From contig ML664175.1 in assembly GCA_007570785.1 (NCBI GenBank), positions 9,897,441 through 9,961,440 of the forward strand: 64,000 nt of DNA. Reading direction: 5' to 3'. The notes below the pieces were generated by a model. It was not told the origin of the DNA. It did no database searches and saw only the letters and a list, made by a program, of their open reading frames with translations. Below are positions 36,722 through 48,125 of the stretch, one piece after another (position 1 is the stretch's first letter; the number at the start of each line of letters is the position of its first letter). Both the position numbers and the translations under genes were made by a program. This DNA is from Antilocapra americana (taxonomy: Eukaryota > Chordata > Mammalia > Artiodactyla > Antilocapridae).

Positions 36722-37335
36722 AACAATGGAGACAGTGACAGACTTTATTTTCTTGGGCCCCGAAATCACTGCAGATGGTGATTGCAGCCACGAAATTAAA
36801 AGACAATTGCTCCTTGGAAGAAAAGCTATGACAAACATGGACAGCATATTTAAAAGCAGAAACATTACTTTGCCAACAAAGGTCTGTCTAGTCAAAGCCA
36901 TGGTTTTTCCAGTAGTTGTGTATGGATGGGAGAGTTGGACCATAAAGAAAGCTGAGGGCCGAAGAATTGATTCTTTTAAACTGTGGTATTGAAACAGACT
37001 CTTGAAAGTCCCTTGGACATTAAGGAGATCCAACCAGTTAATCCTAAAGGAAATCAGTCCTGAATACTCATTGGAAGGGCTGATGCTGAAGCTGAAGCTC
37101 CAATACTTCGGCCATCTGCTATAAAGTGACTCATTGGAAAAGACCCTGATGCTGGGAAAGACTGAAGGCCTGAGAATAAGGGGACAACAGAGGATGAGAT
37201 GGTTGGATGGCATCACCGACTCAATGACATGAGTTTGAGCAAGCTCCGGGAGTTGGTGATGGACAGGGAGGCCTGGCGTGCTGCAGTCCATGAGGTTGCA
37301 AAGAGTCAGTAACGACTGAGTGACTGAACTGAACA
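36722..37335 (+). mobile_element. BovB 3' end, sense, last part of composite
   Basis: Begins METVTDFIFLGPEITADGD at the same junction as the nested insertion at 10699 (taatttaccttgaaacaatg) and runs to the BovB tail. The 12-base duplication and antisense BovB found after the 10.7-11.3 kb copy are absent here. Confidence 0.88.
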
Positions 37336-37479
37336 CTAGTATCTATCCTAGCAATAAGACTTTTTGGCTGAAAAGGGTTGCCATCAATCAAGTTGAAGAG
37401 TTGATTTTTGGTAAATTGTTATCTAAATACTGATACATGATATCAGTCAATTTTATGAGTCACTTTAAGTAAAGCCAAA

Positions 37480-37620
37480 TTTGAAACATGAAACTTGAGA
37501 TTCAGAAGTTCTTGGATCTAATTTTGATGTTCAGACTCACCATGTGACTCCATACAAGGCAGCAAGTTATACCTCAGTTTTCTTTACCATAAAATAAAGA
37601 CAACTAGCATTAAAGTGGAT
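37480..37620 (+). mobile_element. Possible MIR
   Basis: MIR-like order of catgtgactccatacaaggc, cctcagttttctttaccata and a purine-rich end. Diverged, low certainty. Confidence 0.45.
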
Positions 37621-37816
37621 TTCATTAAATACACACATATTTAACCTTTTTTCCTATAAAAAGCTCAATGTTTAAGTTTTATAAGTCTAATATAAACTTT
37701 TAACTCACTCTACATAATTGGCTCATTCTTGAATGAACCCAAATTTATTAAGTAAAATGGTGATTCTATTAAGCCCTTAATATTTGAACAAGTCTGAAAT
37801 TACTATAAAGTTTTTT

Positions 37817-38309
37817 AAAAGCATCCTTCTACCACCCCTGGCCACCACTGCCCCTGGCCCCAGTCCCAGTCCCAGTCCCAGTCCCAGTCCCAGTCCCAGC
37901 CCCAGCCCCAGCCCCAGCCCCAGGGCTGAAGGAGCTGTTCCCTCCCCACCACCTTGTCCTGCCCAGGGAGCAAAGCCATAAGGGGCAGGGCCACCCCGGC
38001 AGGCCTGGGGGTGTGGGGCCTGCGTGGGTGGCGCCCCCTGGAGACTGCCCCGCTGGGGAGGGGTCCATTTGCACTCAGCCCTGTGACGGAGTGGGGGCGA
38101 GGGGGCTGGCCAGGGGCTCGTCCCCACCACCCCATGGGTCTCAGGGAGGCCGGGTGCGACCTCAGCTTTCTCATGGTGCTACCCCTGGTGTTACTGGGGT
38201 GTGGGAGGTCTCTCCCTCCCCCACATCAGAATGGGGTATGTTGGGGGATTGGAAGCACTTGAACTTTTTATTAAAACGTCGTTATTAAAAAAAAAAAAAG
38301 CATCCTTCT
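37817..38309 (+). mobile_element. GC-rich processed retrocopy of an unidentified mRNA
   Basis: A GC-rich block of about 460 bases in AT-rich intron is flanked by the exact 14-base repeat aaaagcatccttct (37817-37830, 38296-38309), preceded by TTTT. It ends in an ATTAAA signal and an A-tail. The plus frame reads a Pro-Ser repeat, then RAEGAVPSPPPCPAQGAKP and a stop at about 37981, followed by about 300 bases that look like a 3'UTR. It therefore looks like a 5'-truncated cDNA of the end of a gene with a Pro/Ser-rich C-terminus. I do not recognise the parent gene. Confidence 0.8.
37859..37922. repeat. Tandem hexamer repeat in the retrocopy
   Basis: Runs of ccagtc then ccagcc units (about ten in total) encode the Pro-Ser repeat of the plus frame. 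Some units differ by one base. Confidence 0.9.
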
Positions 38310-39416
38310 GTAGAAATGAATAATCACCTCATAGTATGCTAGTTTAGTAAATCTGAATATTCAAATGCTGACATTAACCTTTAACTGTTACCAAGTCCTC
38401 ACATTTCAGATATAAATATAATTGTTTCCATAAGAAAACATAATCATAAATCAATTTTAGCTTATGTTTTTCTGGGTTTTCTAATCAATGAACTCAAAAG
38501 GAAAAAAATTAGTTGGATATACTATTTCATCATAGATTACTTCATTCAAATAATTACTACTCAAACTAATCACAGTCATTTTTTCCTATATGTAAGGTAA
38601 TGGGGCTAAGTTCTAGGGGGAAAACAAAGATAAATAAGTCATAGTACTTGCCTTTAAAAATTCACAATCTATTATGTCTAAAATTCAAAACAAATGTTGC
38701 TAAAATAAATTTTCAAAAATTTGAACTGTCTTATTTAAAACAAGAATCTGTTTTCTAGATTCCCACACATACAACAGCATACAATTTTTTAAAGTATACA
38801 GATATTTTTTAAAATCTCATGTTTTAGTTATAAAGCAAAAAAAGAAAAAATCAGGTAACAGAAACCTAAAATACTGAGATACACAGCTAATGCAATCTTC
38901 ACATTCCTCTTTCTTTTCAGGCTGACTAAAGCAAATTTTCCTGAATTTTATTCAATACTTTCCAAGGTATTTGGATTGAATTATACCCCAAAAATAAAAT
39001 TATTAATTTCAGAAGCTATTGCTATTAAATGTTTAAAACACAAGAACAAGAGACTCTAATGAATATTCATATAATATTAAATATGAATTAAATTCAGTAA
39101 ATTTTAATATCAACTACATTCACCAAGTTCTGAGGTTATTCTTTAACTCAGTTATTTGAATAGTTGTAGCCTGCCTCTATACTAACATCAGTGGTATGTA
39201 TAGATACATACAATTCTTGCTCAGCATTAAGGACCTACTAGTATCAAGAATACAGAATATTCTTTAACAGCCTCAATTACACAGCTTATGAAACTCAAAT
39301 ATAACATTTTTGTTAAGTGATCATAAAAATATCATTAGCAGAACTTTAAAATTAGTATTCAATTTACAAATATTCAATTGATAAACTACCTGTCTATGTG
39401 AACAAGATATCCACTA
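38310..39416. other. Intron, no gene recognised
   Basis: AT-rich intronic DNA. No repeat or exon supported. Confidence 0.5.
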
Positions 39417-39500
39417 CCATGGACAGAGGAGCCTGGTGGGCTACAGTCCATGGGGTTGCAAAGTCTGACACAACTGAGTGACACAGTATGCACGCATGAC
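39417..39500 (+). mobile_element. Bov-A SINE fragment
   Basis: Sense Bov-A end: gaggagcctggtgggctaca, ccatggggttgcaaagtctg, then gagtgacacagtatgcacgc. Confidence 0.8.
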
Positions 39501-39639
39501 TATAAAGATGACTTTAAGATGATCTACTTTAAAGGCCTGAGGATCATAGTAGCTACTTAGGAACCTCCAATGATACACCAGCAAAGACACTAGAAAGTGA
39601 ATTGCAATTTCAGCCAAAAGCTGCATTGTGTAATACAGT

Positions 39640-39805
39640 AGATACCAGCCACATAGACTATTTAACTAAAACTAAATAAAATTTAAAATTCAGTTCCTCA
39701 GTTTCACCAACCACACTGTAAATGCTCAAAGCCACAAACGGCTGGTGGCTACTGCATTGGAAAGTGCAGCTACAGAACATTTCTATTGGATAATGCTAGT
39801 CTAAA
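39640..39805 (-). mobile_element. hAT-Charlie-type DNA transposon remnant
   Basis: Palindrome-like order typical of small Charlie-derived elements: taaaattcagttcctcagtt, ctggtggctactgcattgga, then acatttctattggataatgc. Family name uncertain. Confidence 0.55.
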
Positions 39806-42544
39806 GAGTCACTGCCATATTTCATTCTGATCAATATACACTTTCATGGATTCCTTTGGCATCTCAGCCTCTGGAGCATGCCAAAACTATCAAAGCAAAA
39901 ATCTCTAAGTCATTACTTCAAAATTTTGGTGGTAAGCCATAGAATTCTATGAGGGCTAAATCAGCTACCACTGAAATAAAATATCCAACAAAGATATGCA
40001 GTGGAAATCTCAAAGCTCCTACAGCTTCTACAGCTCAGACTTGGCTCCAAAACAGCTAGAAAAAGAGAATACACTAACTTCAGCAACTGACTGAGGTAGA
40101 AATTTCATGACCATGTTTAGTACACTTGTTTCCAAATGAATTTCAAGTAAATGACTTATAAGACTTTTTAGATTATATTACTTTCTTTTGGAGACTGCTT
40201 GCATAAATAATTACAATTCCTATTTTGTTATTTTTTGTTTCAGATTTTATATATCTAAAATTAAACTATATCTTAATAATTTTTCCTATAAAAATTTTAA
40301 ATCAAAGGAAATGTGAGGTTTTAATTTTTAACTGTTTGAAAACTTTACTTTTAGCCACTGATAGATAACATCTGCTGTGATGTCACTGTTAAATAATAAA
40401 GGTAATGAATTTAGTCCTAGATACTCTCTGAAAAAGGAAAAATTAAGCCATTCCACAAACCACAGCTATAGACTACACATAAAAAGAGGACTAGGCTAAA
40501 AGCCAGAAGAACAAAGTCATAGCCCCAGCACTACCACAACTTTCAGTCCAGTCACCTCACAATTCTGGGTCTCAGCTCTCAGTTCAACTGCATGATCTCT
40601 AAGGTTAAATTCAGCTTTTTATACTTAACTGTATATTTTAAATATTTACTAACTATTAAACAGTAAAACTCGGTGGAGAACAACAGGTTCCAACTCTGAC
40701 TCAACCAATTATTAGCTTTATGACCTTGCCCAAGTTAGTAATCTCTGTACCCTGCCTACACACACACATTTATGTATGTATACATATATATGTGTGTATA
40801 TATATTTTTTTTTTCACAGAGTTATGATGAAGATTAAACGAAATAATAAACACAAAGCACATATCTCAGTGCCAGTCACACATAAATCACTGAATAAGTC
40901 TTCACCTCTTTTAACTCTGGGCTAAATCTCATTTTAAGAACTGTAAGAACAGATCACAATTTCATTATTACTTTGCAATTTATAAGCTATCATTTGTATA
41001 TTTAGAAATCACTGTCATATAGGATCTTCACTTTGGTAGTATTTCTCACAAAAGTTTAGATTTTATAAAGCTAAATAAACATTTTGGAATGTGACAGCCA
41101 AATCTATCCTGTGATACTTTCATCTTTAAAAAATAAAGCATTTATAAACTACTTAAAACACTTATTAACATAAAAAATGCTAAACATAAAAAATGATTTA
41201 GTTAAAAATGCTAAATCAAATGTTGATTTTAGCAAATCAACACTGCTAAATTTGATTTGTCACTTTTCTCCTCTCACAAATTTCCCCCCAAAATCAAGCA
41301 TTCACATCATTTCACTGACTTCAAAGCCTTGGTTTATGTTCTATTTCATTTTATAAATAGTTCTTTAGTCTTTGTCATTAATGGCATACTGAGATGGAGG
41401 TCTGTAATTTTAGAATTCTAATCCCAAATGAACAGAGCTTTAAGCAGTCAAAGTGGGTTCTTAACTATCAGTAACAACCTAGTATTTCCAATTCCTTGTT
41501 TTATGATCTCTCAAGAATTTTCAACTATTTCAAGGAGATACTAGAAAATTAATTTTAATCTACTGTTTATTTTCTTAGACTCATACTGTCTTTTGAAGAA
41601 GAATCATGTTTAAAACTCAGCTTAACATCCATCACCTATTGATTTTATCATGGAAATTAATTTTAACATGACTAGAAAAGCAGGGAATTATTATATCTAA
41701 TTTGGCATTCTAAGACAAATCACACAAACAGAAACCTTAAATTGTAAGCAATAAACCTGTATATCATTGAGAGACCCACAAAAATTTGGTTTCATAAGAA
41801 ATTTTATAAATAAACATATCATAATTTTATTTAAAAACATTAAGCAGACAACATTTTAAATCAGTATTTCCTCCTTTTACGACTTTATTTTATTGTAAGA
41901 AAGCTAAGCATCTATCTTTTACAGAATCAGTCTAGCTGTTACTGTTAAAAACCAGACTTATTCTTGAAAAGTGTACACTGCAACCAAACAAAACACACAA
42001 CTGAAAATATCTGACCACTAGCAGCTAAAATACTGCAGACAAAATACTGGGGGAATCACAGAAACTCGAAAAAATATTTCATCAAATCTCATCCAATTTC
42101 TGAAACATTCTAATTTTTATCTGAATTTTTATTCTGGAATTAGTCACTTCAAGAAATGGAGAAAAGGACCTTAAAAGGGGAGAATACGGATATACGCAGT
42201 TTTATTTTTTAAAAAATTTTTTTTAAATGTCATTTTACAAAAAGATGATTCATTTAGGATTCTTAAGAGTAAAGATGCAAACAGAGAAGAGTTGGGACTC
42301 AGTATGAAGGAACAGTGGTCTACAAATCAAATCAGAACAAGGATAGGAAAATTTTAGGTCTTTTAGCAAGGGCAAAAAGAGGTTGCCCTAACTATCTCCA
42401 AGAGTAAGGGTGAAAAAGCAATTCACCAGCTTCTCCTGTCCACCTCCTAAACTTCATTCTCTGAAGGTAATCAAAGAATCAACACTTTAATCCTCTGAAA
42501 TTATGAGAAATCCAGACAAATGACTTAAGCATGTAGGGCATCAA
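39806..42544. other. Intron with two MIR-like pieces
   Basis: Mostly unassigned AT-rich intron. MIR-like sequence lies at about 40480-40640 (tcagtccagtcacctcacaa, gggtctcagctctc) and 40680-40910 (ttatgaccttgcccaagtta, cagtgccagtcacacataaa). The second is interrupted by a (CA/TA)n run at 40761-40805. Confidence 0.5.
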
Positions 42545-42859
42545 AATATGCCACTTTGGCAATTAAGAAGGAAACACCAGAAAAGCTCTCTGCCCTCCCC
42601 CTACATGTCTAAAAGCAGAACATAATTTACCATTGCAAAGGTCCCTTCTCCCACTTGAGAAGGAGGAAAAACTACTATTATCACTGGAGACAGAAAGTCC
42701 CTGTCAGATGGCTCTGCACAAACCAACCTTATTAAAATAGTCCATATCTTCCATTAATTTCCCCCATACATGTATGTACATTCCCTCAATTTATTACTCC
42801 TAGAAGCCCAAACCATTTTTCCCTTGACCTGCCACTTCTCTCCAAATTTATCACCTTTT
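42545..42859 (+). mobile_element. ERVL-type LTR fragment
   Basis: Shares landmarks with two other copies in the window: aatatgccactttggcaatt, gtctaaaagcagaacataat, tatcactggagacagaaagt. Family name not determined. Its right end abuts the EFCAB10-like retrocopy and then BovB. Confidence 0.5.
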
Positions 42860-43353
42860 AAAAAAACAGCATGTGAGCCCAGCTAGGCGCAATGGAGGCC
42901 CGCAGCAGCAAGGAGCTCGAAGCCAGGAATTACTTGGAAAAACATCGGACTATGGAGTTGCTGACCTATCTTACCAGCGCCCTTGTCTTTTTCCGGCCGG
43001 AAAGACCAAGAGAGTATTTAATATCTATATTGGAACGGCTGAGAATTGCCAAACTATCAGGCGTGGCTCTCCCTTTCTTTATGGATAACTCTAACATTAC
43101 ATCTATGTTTGAGATGCTGGACTCCTCGAATAAAGGCTCCATATCATTCGTACAGTATAAAGAAGCACTAAAAACCCTGGGTCTGTGTACTGCAGATGAA
43201 GTTTTAAAAGATGATGGACATGGAGTAACTTTTGAAAAATTCAGGAATGAAGTGAACAAGAGGACTCAGGAAATATGGTCAGCATTTTAATAACACTCTT
43301 AAGTCTCAGATAATAAATGATTCTATAAAGTTAAAAAAAAAAAAAACAGCATG
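42860..43353 (+). mobile_element. Processed retrocopy insertion (EFCAB10-like)
   Basis: The 14-base duplication aaaaaaacagcatg (42860-42873, 43340-43353) flanks an intronless copy. The left site reads TTTT/AAAA, an L1 endonuclease target. The copy has an 18-base leader, a 132-codon frame, a 3'UTR of about 50 bases with AATAAA at 43312-43317, and an A-tail. Confidence 0.9.
42892..43290 (+). CDS. Intact EFCAB10-like retrocopy ORF, 132 aa
   Basis: The frame begins MEARSSKELEARNYLEKHRT and ends NEVNKRTQEIWSAF with no disabling change. Residues about 13-50 (YLEKHRTMELLTYLTSALVF, then FRPERPREYLISILERL) resemble a RIIa/Dpy-30-type dimerisation helix pair. Residues about 70-110 resemble a single EF-hand with a degenerate loop, DSSNKGSISFVQ, which lacks the usual Glu at position 12, so calcium binding is doubtful. 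I recognise it as EFCAB10, a small EF-hand protein of about 130 residues, from memory. The intronless form, A-tail and duplications show retrotransposition. Expression is unknown: it sits antisense within intron 1 of ZNF280D and brought little 5' sequence. It may be a young processed pseudogene or a live retrogene. Confidence 0.7.
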   Translation: MEARSSKELEARNYLEKHRTMELLTYLTSALVFFRPERPREYLISILERLRIAKLSGVALPFFMDNSNITSMFEMLDSSNKGSISFVQYKEALKTLGLCTADEVLKDDGHGVTFEKFRNEVNKRTQEIWSAF

Positions 43354-45838
43354 CTGAAGAAGCTGAAGTTGAACAGTTCTACGAAGACCTACAAGACCTT
43401 TTAGAACTAATACCCAAAAAAGATGTCCTTTTCATCACAGGGGACTGGAATGCAAAAGCAGGAAGTCAAGAGATACCTGGAGTAACAGATAAGCTTGGCC
43501 TTGGAGTATAAAATGAAGTAGGACAAAGGCTATCACAGTTTTGCCAAGAAAACACTGATCATAGCAAACACCTTCTTCAAACAACCCAAGAGACGACTCT
43601 ACACATAGACATAACCATAAACATAACAGATGGTCAATATCGAAATCAGACTGATTATACTCTTTGTTGATGAAGATGGAGAAATTCTATACAGTAAGAA
43701 AAACAAAGACTTGGAGCTGACTGTGGCTCAGATCATAAACTCCTTATTGCAAAATTCAGACTTAAATTGAAGAAAGTAGGGAAAACCACTAGACCATTCA
43801 GGGATGATCTAAATCAAATCCCTGTAATTAAACAGCACAAGTGACAAATAAATTTAAGGGTTTAGATTTCATAGACAGAGTGCCTGAAGAACTAGGGACG
43901 GAGGTTCATAACACAGTACAGGAGGCAGTGATCAAAACCATCCCCAAGAAAAAGAAATGCAAAAAGGCAAAATGGCTGTCTGAGGAGGTCTTATAAATAG
44001 CTGAAAAGAAGAGAAACGAAAGGCAAAGAAGAAAAGAAAAGATCTGTCCATCTGAATCCAGAATTCCAGATAACAGCAAGGAGAGATAAGAAAGCCTTTC
44101 TAAGTGATCAGTGCAAAGAAATAGCTGAAAATAATAGAATGGGAAAGACTAGATATCTCTTCAAGAAAATCAGAGATATCAAGGGAACATTTCATGCAAA
44201 GATAGGCTCAATACAGGACAGGAACAGTAGAGACCTAAAAGAAGCAGAAGCTATTAAGAAGAGGTGGAAAGAATACACTATACAAAAAAGATCTTCATGA
44301 CCCAGATAACCGCCATGGTGTGATCCTTCATCTTGAGCCAAACATACTGGAGTGTGAAGTCAAGTAGGCCTTAGGAAGCATCACTACAAACAAAGCTAGT
44401 GCAGGTGATGGAATTCCAGTTGAGCTATTTCAAATCCTAAAAGATGATGCTGTTCAAGTGCTGTACTCAATATACCAGCTAACTTGGAAAACTCAGAAAT
44501 GGCCACAGGACTGGAAAAATCAGTTTTCATTCCAATACCAAAGAAGGGCAATGCCAAACAATTCTTAAACTACAGGACAATTGCACTCATTTCACATGCA
44601 AGGAAAGCAATGCTCAAAATCCTTCAAGCTAGGCTTCAACAGTATGTGAACCAAGAACTTCCAAACGTTCAAGCTAGATTTAGAAAAGGCAGAGGGACCA
44701 GAGATCAAACTGTCAACATCCGTTGTATCACAGAAAAAGTTAAAGAATTCCAGAAAAACATCTATTTCTGTTTCATTGACTATGCTAAAGCCTTTGACTG
44801 TGTGGATCACAACAAACTGTGGAAAATTCTTCAAGAGATGGGAATACCAGACTACTTTACCTACCTCCTGAGAAATCTGTATGCAGGTCTGGAAGCAACA
44901 GTAAGAACCGGACATGGAAACGGATTGGTTCCAAATCGGGAAAGGATTATGTCAAGGATGTATATTGTCCCCCTTTTATTTAAGTTATATTCAGAGTACA
45001 TCATGCAAAATGCCAGGCTGGATGAAGCACAAGCTGGAATCAAGATTGCAGAAATATCAATAACCTCAGATATGCAGTTGACACCACCCTTATAGCAGAA
45101 AGAGAAGAGGAACTAAAGAACCTCTTACTGACAGTCAAAGAGATGAGTGAAAAAGCTGGCTTAAAACTCAACCTTCAAAAAACGAAGATCCTGGCATCTG
45201 GTTCCATCACTTCATGGCAAACAGATGGGGAAACAATGGAAACAATGACAGATTTATTTTCTTGGGCTCCAAAATCACTGTGGATGATGACTGCAGCCAC
45301 GAAATTCAAAGACGCTTGCTCATTAGAAGAGAGCAATGACAAACCTAAACAGCATATTAAAAAGCAGAGACATTACTTTGCCTACAAAGGTCCGTATAGT
45401 CAAAGCTATGGTTTTTCCAGTAGTTTTGTTCAGTTATCAGAGCTGGACAATAAAAAAGGCCGAGCACCAAAGAACTGATGTCTTTGAAATGTGGTGCTGG
45501 TGAAGACTCTTAAGAGTCCCTCGGACAGTAAGAAAATCAAATCAGTCAATCCTAAAAGAAATCAATCCTTAATATTAATTGGAAGGACTGATGCTAAAAC
45601 TGAGGCTCCAATACTCTGGGCCACCTGATGGCCAGAGCCAACCATTGGAAAAGACCCTGATGGGGGGAAAGATTGAAGGCAGGAGAAGGGGACAACAGAG
45701 GGTGATAGTTGGATGGCATCACCGATTCAATGGACATGAGTTTGAGCAAATTCCAGGAGACATGAGGGACAAGGAAGCCTAGCGTGCTACAGTCCACGGG
45801 GTTGCAAAGAGTTGGACACCACTGAGCGACTGAACAAC
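43354..45838 (+). mobile_element. 5'-truncated BovB LINE
   Basis: Sense BovB from the endonuclease region (gaagctgaagttgaacagtt) to the tail ending cactgagcgactgaacaaca. The 203-codon fragment at 44484-45095 retains much of the reverse transcriptase, including FRKGRGTRDQ and CFIDYAKAFDCVDHNKLWKI. The YADD motif is lost by a small deletion (ITSDMQL), and the frame then fails. Non-functional. Confidence 0.9.
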
Positions 45839-46018
45839 AACAAACTGGTTTATGCAAAAGAGAACTTATAGACTCTTTTACAGAATTACTTGTAGGCACA
45901 TTTTAAACAATGATAGGTAAACCTGGTGTTTCTCTCTCCACCTCTAGATTTCACTTCCTCTATTCTGATTCTATCCTCAGAAAGGGTCCTTCTATTGTGA
46001 ATGACTATAGCAGCCCAG

Positions 46019-46225
46019 GACCTCCCTGGTGATTCAGTGGTTACAAATCTGCCTGACAATGCAGGAGACATGGGTTCGATCCCTAGTCAGGAAGATCCTC
46101 TGGAGAAGGAAATGGCAACCCACTCCAGTATTCTTGCCTGGGAAATCCCATGGACATAGGAGCCTGGCAAACTAAATGGGGGTGCAAAAGAGTAGGACAT
46201 GATTTAGTGACTAAACAACACCATC
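46019..46225 (+). mobile_element. Bov-tA SINE
   Basis: tRNA-Glu head (gacctccctggtgattcagt, gggttcgatccctagtcagg) joined to the Bov-A body (ggcaacccactccagtattc) and tail. Confidence 0.92.
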
Positions 46226-46732
46226 ACCAAGAACAAACAGCAGCTCCAACTAATACCTTCCAACATTCAAGACTTGGACAATGATAAGAGGACCAGCTCT
46301 GACTCAAGTTGACTGGCTTGGCTAAAGTCATATGCCCTTCCCTAAACGAATCACTACTGATCCCCCTGGTAACAGACACACAACCACAAGGTAACTACTG
46401 GAGGAGGGGATGGTTCCCCAAGGAAAAATCAGCACCAGGTAAGGGAGTTAAGGGTGAATGGATGTTGAGTAGCAAAAACAACAAACACCCACTAGCAGGA
46501 ATTAGAATTAAAGCTTTGTCCCAATCAAAGATTTCTAACCTAGAAAAAACATAAGACTGGGGCAGGGGTGGCAAAAGTGAAAGCTGTTTACAGATATTTT
46601 TATCATAAGAAAAAAGGCAAGAGGAAGACTTGACCCTGTGGCTCAAGTGATGACAACAACAACAGTGCTAATATTTACTTGTTTTTGACTAAACCAGAGA
46701 ATTTCATTCCCAGTTTGAGCTTAAAAACTACT

Positions 46733-47880
46733 TAGTTCACTACATCTTGTAGGTCTTCACAGAACCATTCAACTTCAGCTTCTTCAGCATTACTGGTTGG
46801 GGCATAGGCTTGGATCACCATGATACTGAATGGTTTGAGATCATTCTGTCATTTTTGAGATTGCATCCAAGTACTGCATTTTGGACTCTTGTTGACCATG
46901 ATGGCTACTCCATTTCTTCTAAGGCATTCCTGCCCACAGTAGTAGATATAATGGTCATCTGAGTTAAATTCACCCATTCCAGTCCATCTTAGTTCACTGA
47001 TTCCTAGAATGTCGATGTTCACTCTTGCCATCTCCTGTTTGACCACTTCCAATTTGCCTTGATTCATGGACCTAACATTCCAGGTTCCTAGGCAATACTG
47101 CTCTTTATAACATCGGACCTTGGATGTTATATCACCAGTCACATCCACAACTGGGCACTGATTTTGCTTTGGCTCCATCCCTTCATTCTTTCTGGAATTA
47201 TTCTCCACTGATCCCCAGTAGCATACTGGATGGGGAAACAGTGGAAACAGTGTCAGACTTCTTTTTTGGGGGGGGGGGGGTGCTCCAAAATCACTGTAGA
47301 TGGTGATTGCAGCCATGAAATCAAAAGATGCTTACTCCTTGGAAGGAAAGTTATGGCCACTGGGATAGCATATTGAAAAGCAGAGACATTACTTTGCCAA
47401 CAAAGGTCCATCTAGTCAAGGCTATGGTTTTTCCAGCAGTCATGTATGGATGTGAGAGTTAGACAGTGAAAAAGGCTGAGTGCGGAAGAATTCATGCTTT
47501 TAAACTGTGGTGTTGGAGAAGACCCTTGAGAGTCCCTTGGACTGCAAGGAGATCCAACCAGTCCATCCTAAAGGAGATCAGTCCTGGGTGTTCATTGGAA
47601 GGAACTGATGTTCAAGCTGAAACTCCATACTTTGGCCACCTCATGCGAAGAGTTGACTCATTGGAAAAGACCCTGATGCTGGGAAGGATTGGGGGCAGGA
47701 GGAAAAGGGGACGACAGAGGAAGAGATAGCTGGATAGCATCACCGACTCAATGGACATGGGTTTGTGTAGACTCCAGGAGTTGGTGATGGATAGGGAGGC
47801 CTGGCGTGCTACAGTTCATGGGGTTGCAAAGAGTCGGACATGATTGAGCGACTGAACTGAACTGAACTAGTTCATTACAT
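46733..47880 (+). mobile_element. BovB with inverted 5' part
   Basis: Antisense BovB from the endonuclease region (46746-47228) is joined directly to a sense BovB 3' end (47229-47867). A 13-base near-duplicate flanks the pair, tagttcactacat (46733-46745) and tagttcattacat (47868-47880), so they arrived as one insertion. A 13-G run lies at 47268-47280. Frames such as MARVNIDILGISELRWTGMG are broken. Confidence 0.85.
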
Positions 47881-47984
47881 ACTACTATAAGTTATAATAA
47901 TTATAGTTATTATGTATAATAACAATTATCATTACCATTTACTAATTAATTAAACACACTCATTATTTCATCTAATCCTCAAAA

Positions 47985-48125
47985 ACCTCTATGACACTAT
48001 TACTATCCTTGCTTTCAGCTGTGGAAATCCAATTACAGAGATTAAGTACCTTGCCCAAAGAAACACAATTAAGTGGTTGAGCAAGGATTCAAACCCAGGC
48101 ACTTCAAAGACAGAAGATTTCAACC
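47985..48125 (-). mobile_element. MIR SINE, antisense
   Basis: Landmarks: gattaagtaccttgcccaaa, gcaaggattcaaacccaggc, then acttcaaagacagaag. Confidence 0.75.

Noticed and set aside
37777..38174. Minus-strand frames with Gly-Leu or Gly-Trp repeats
   Set aside because: Antisense readings of the hexamer repeat in a processed retrocopy.
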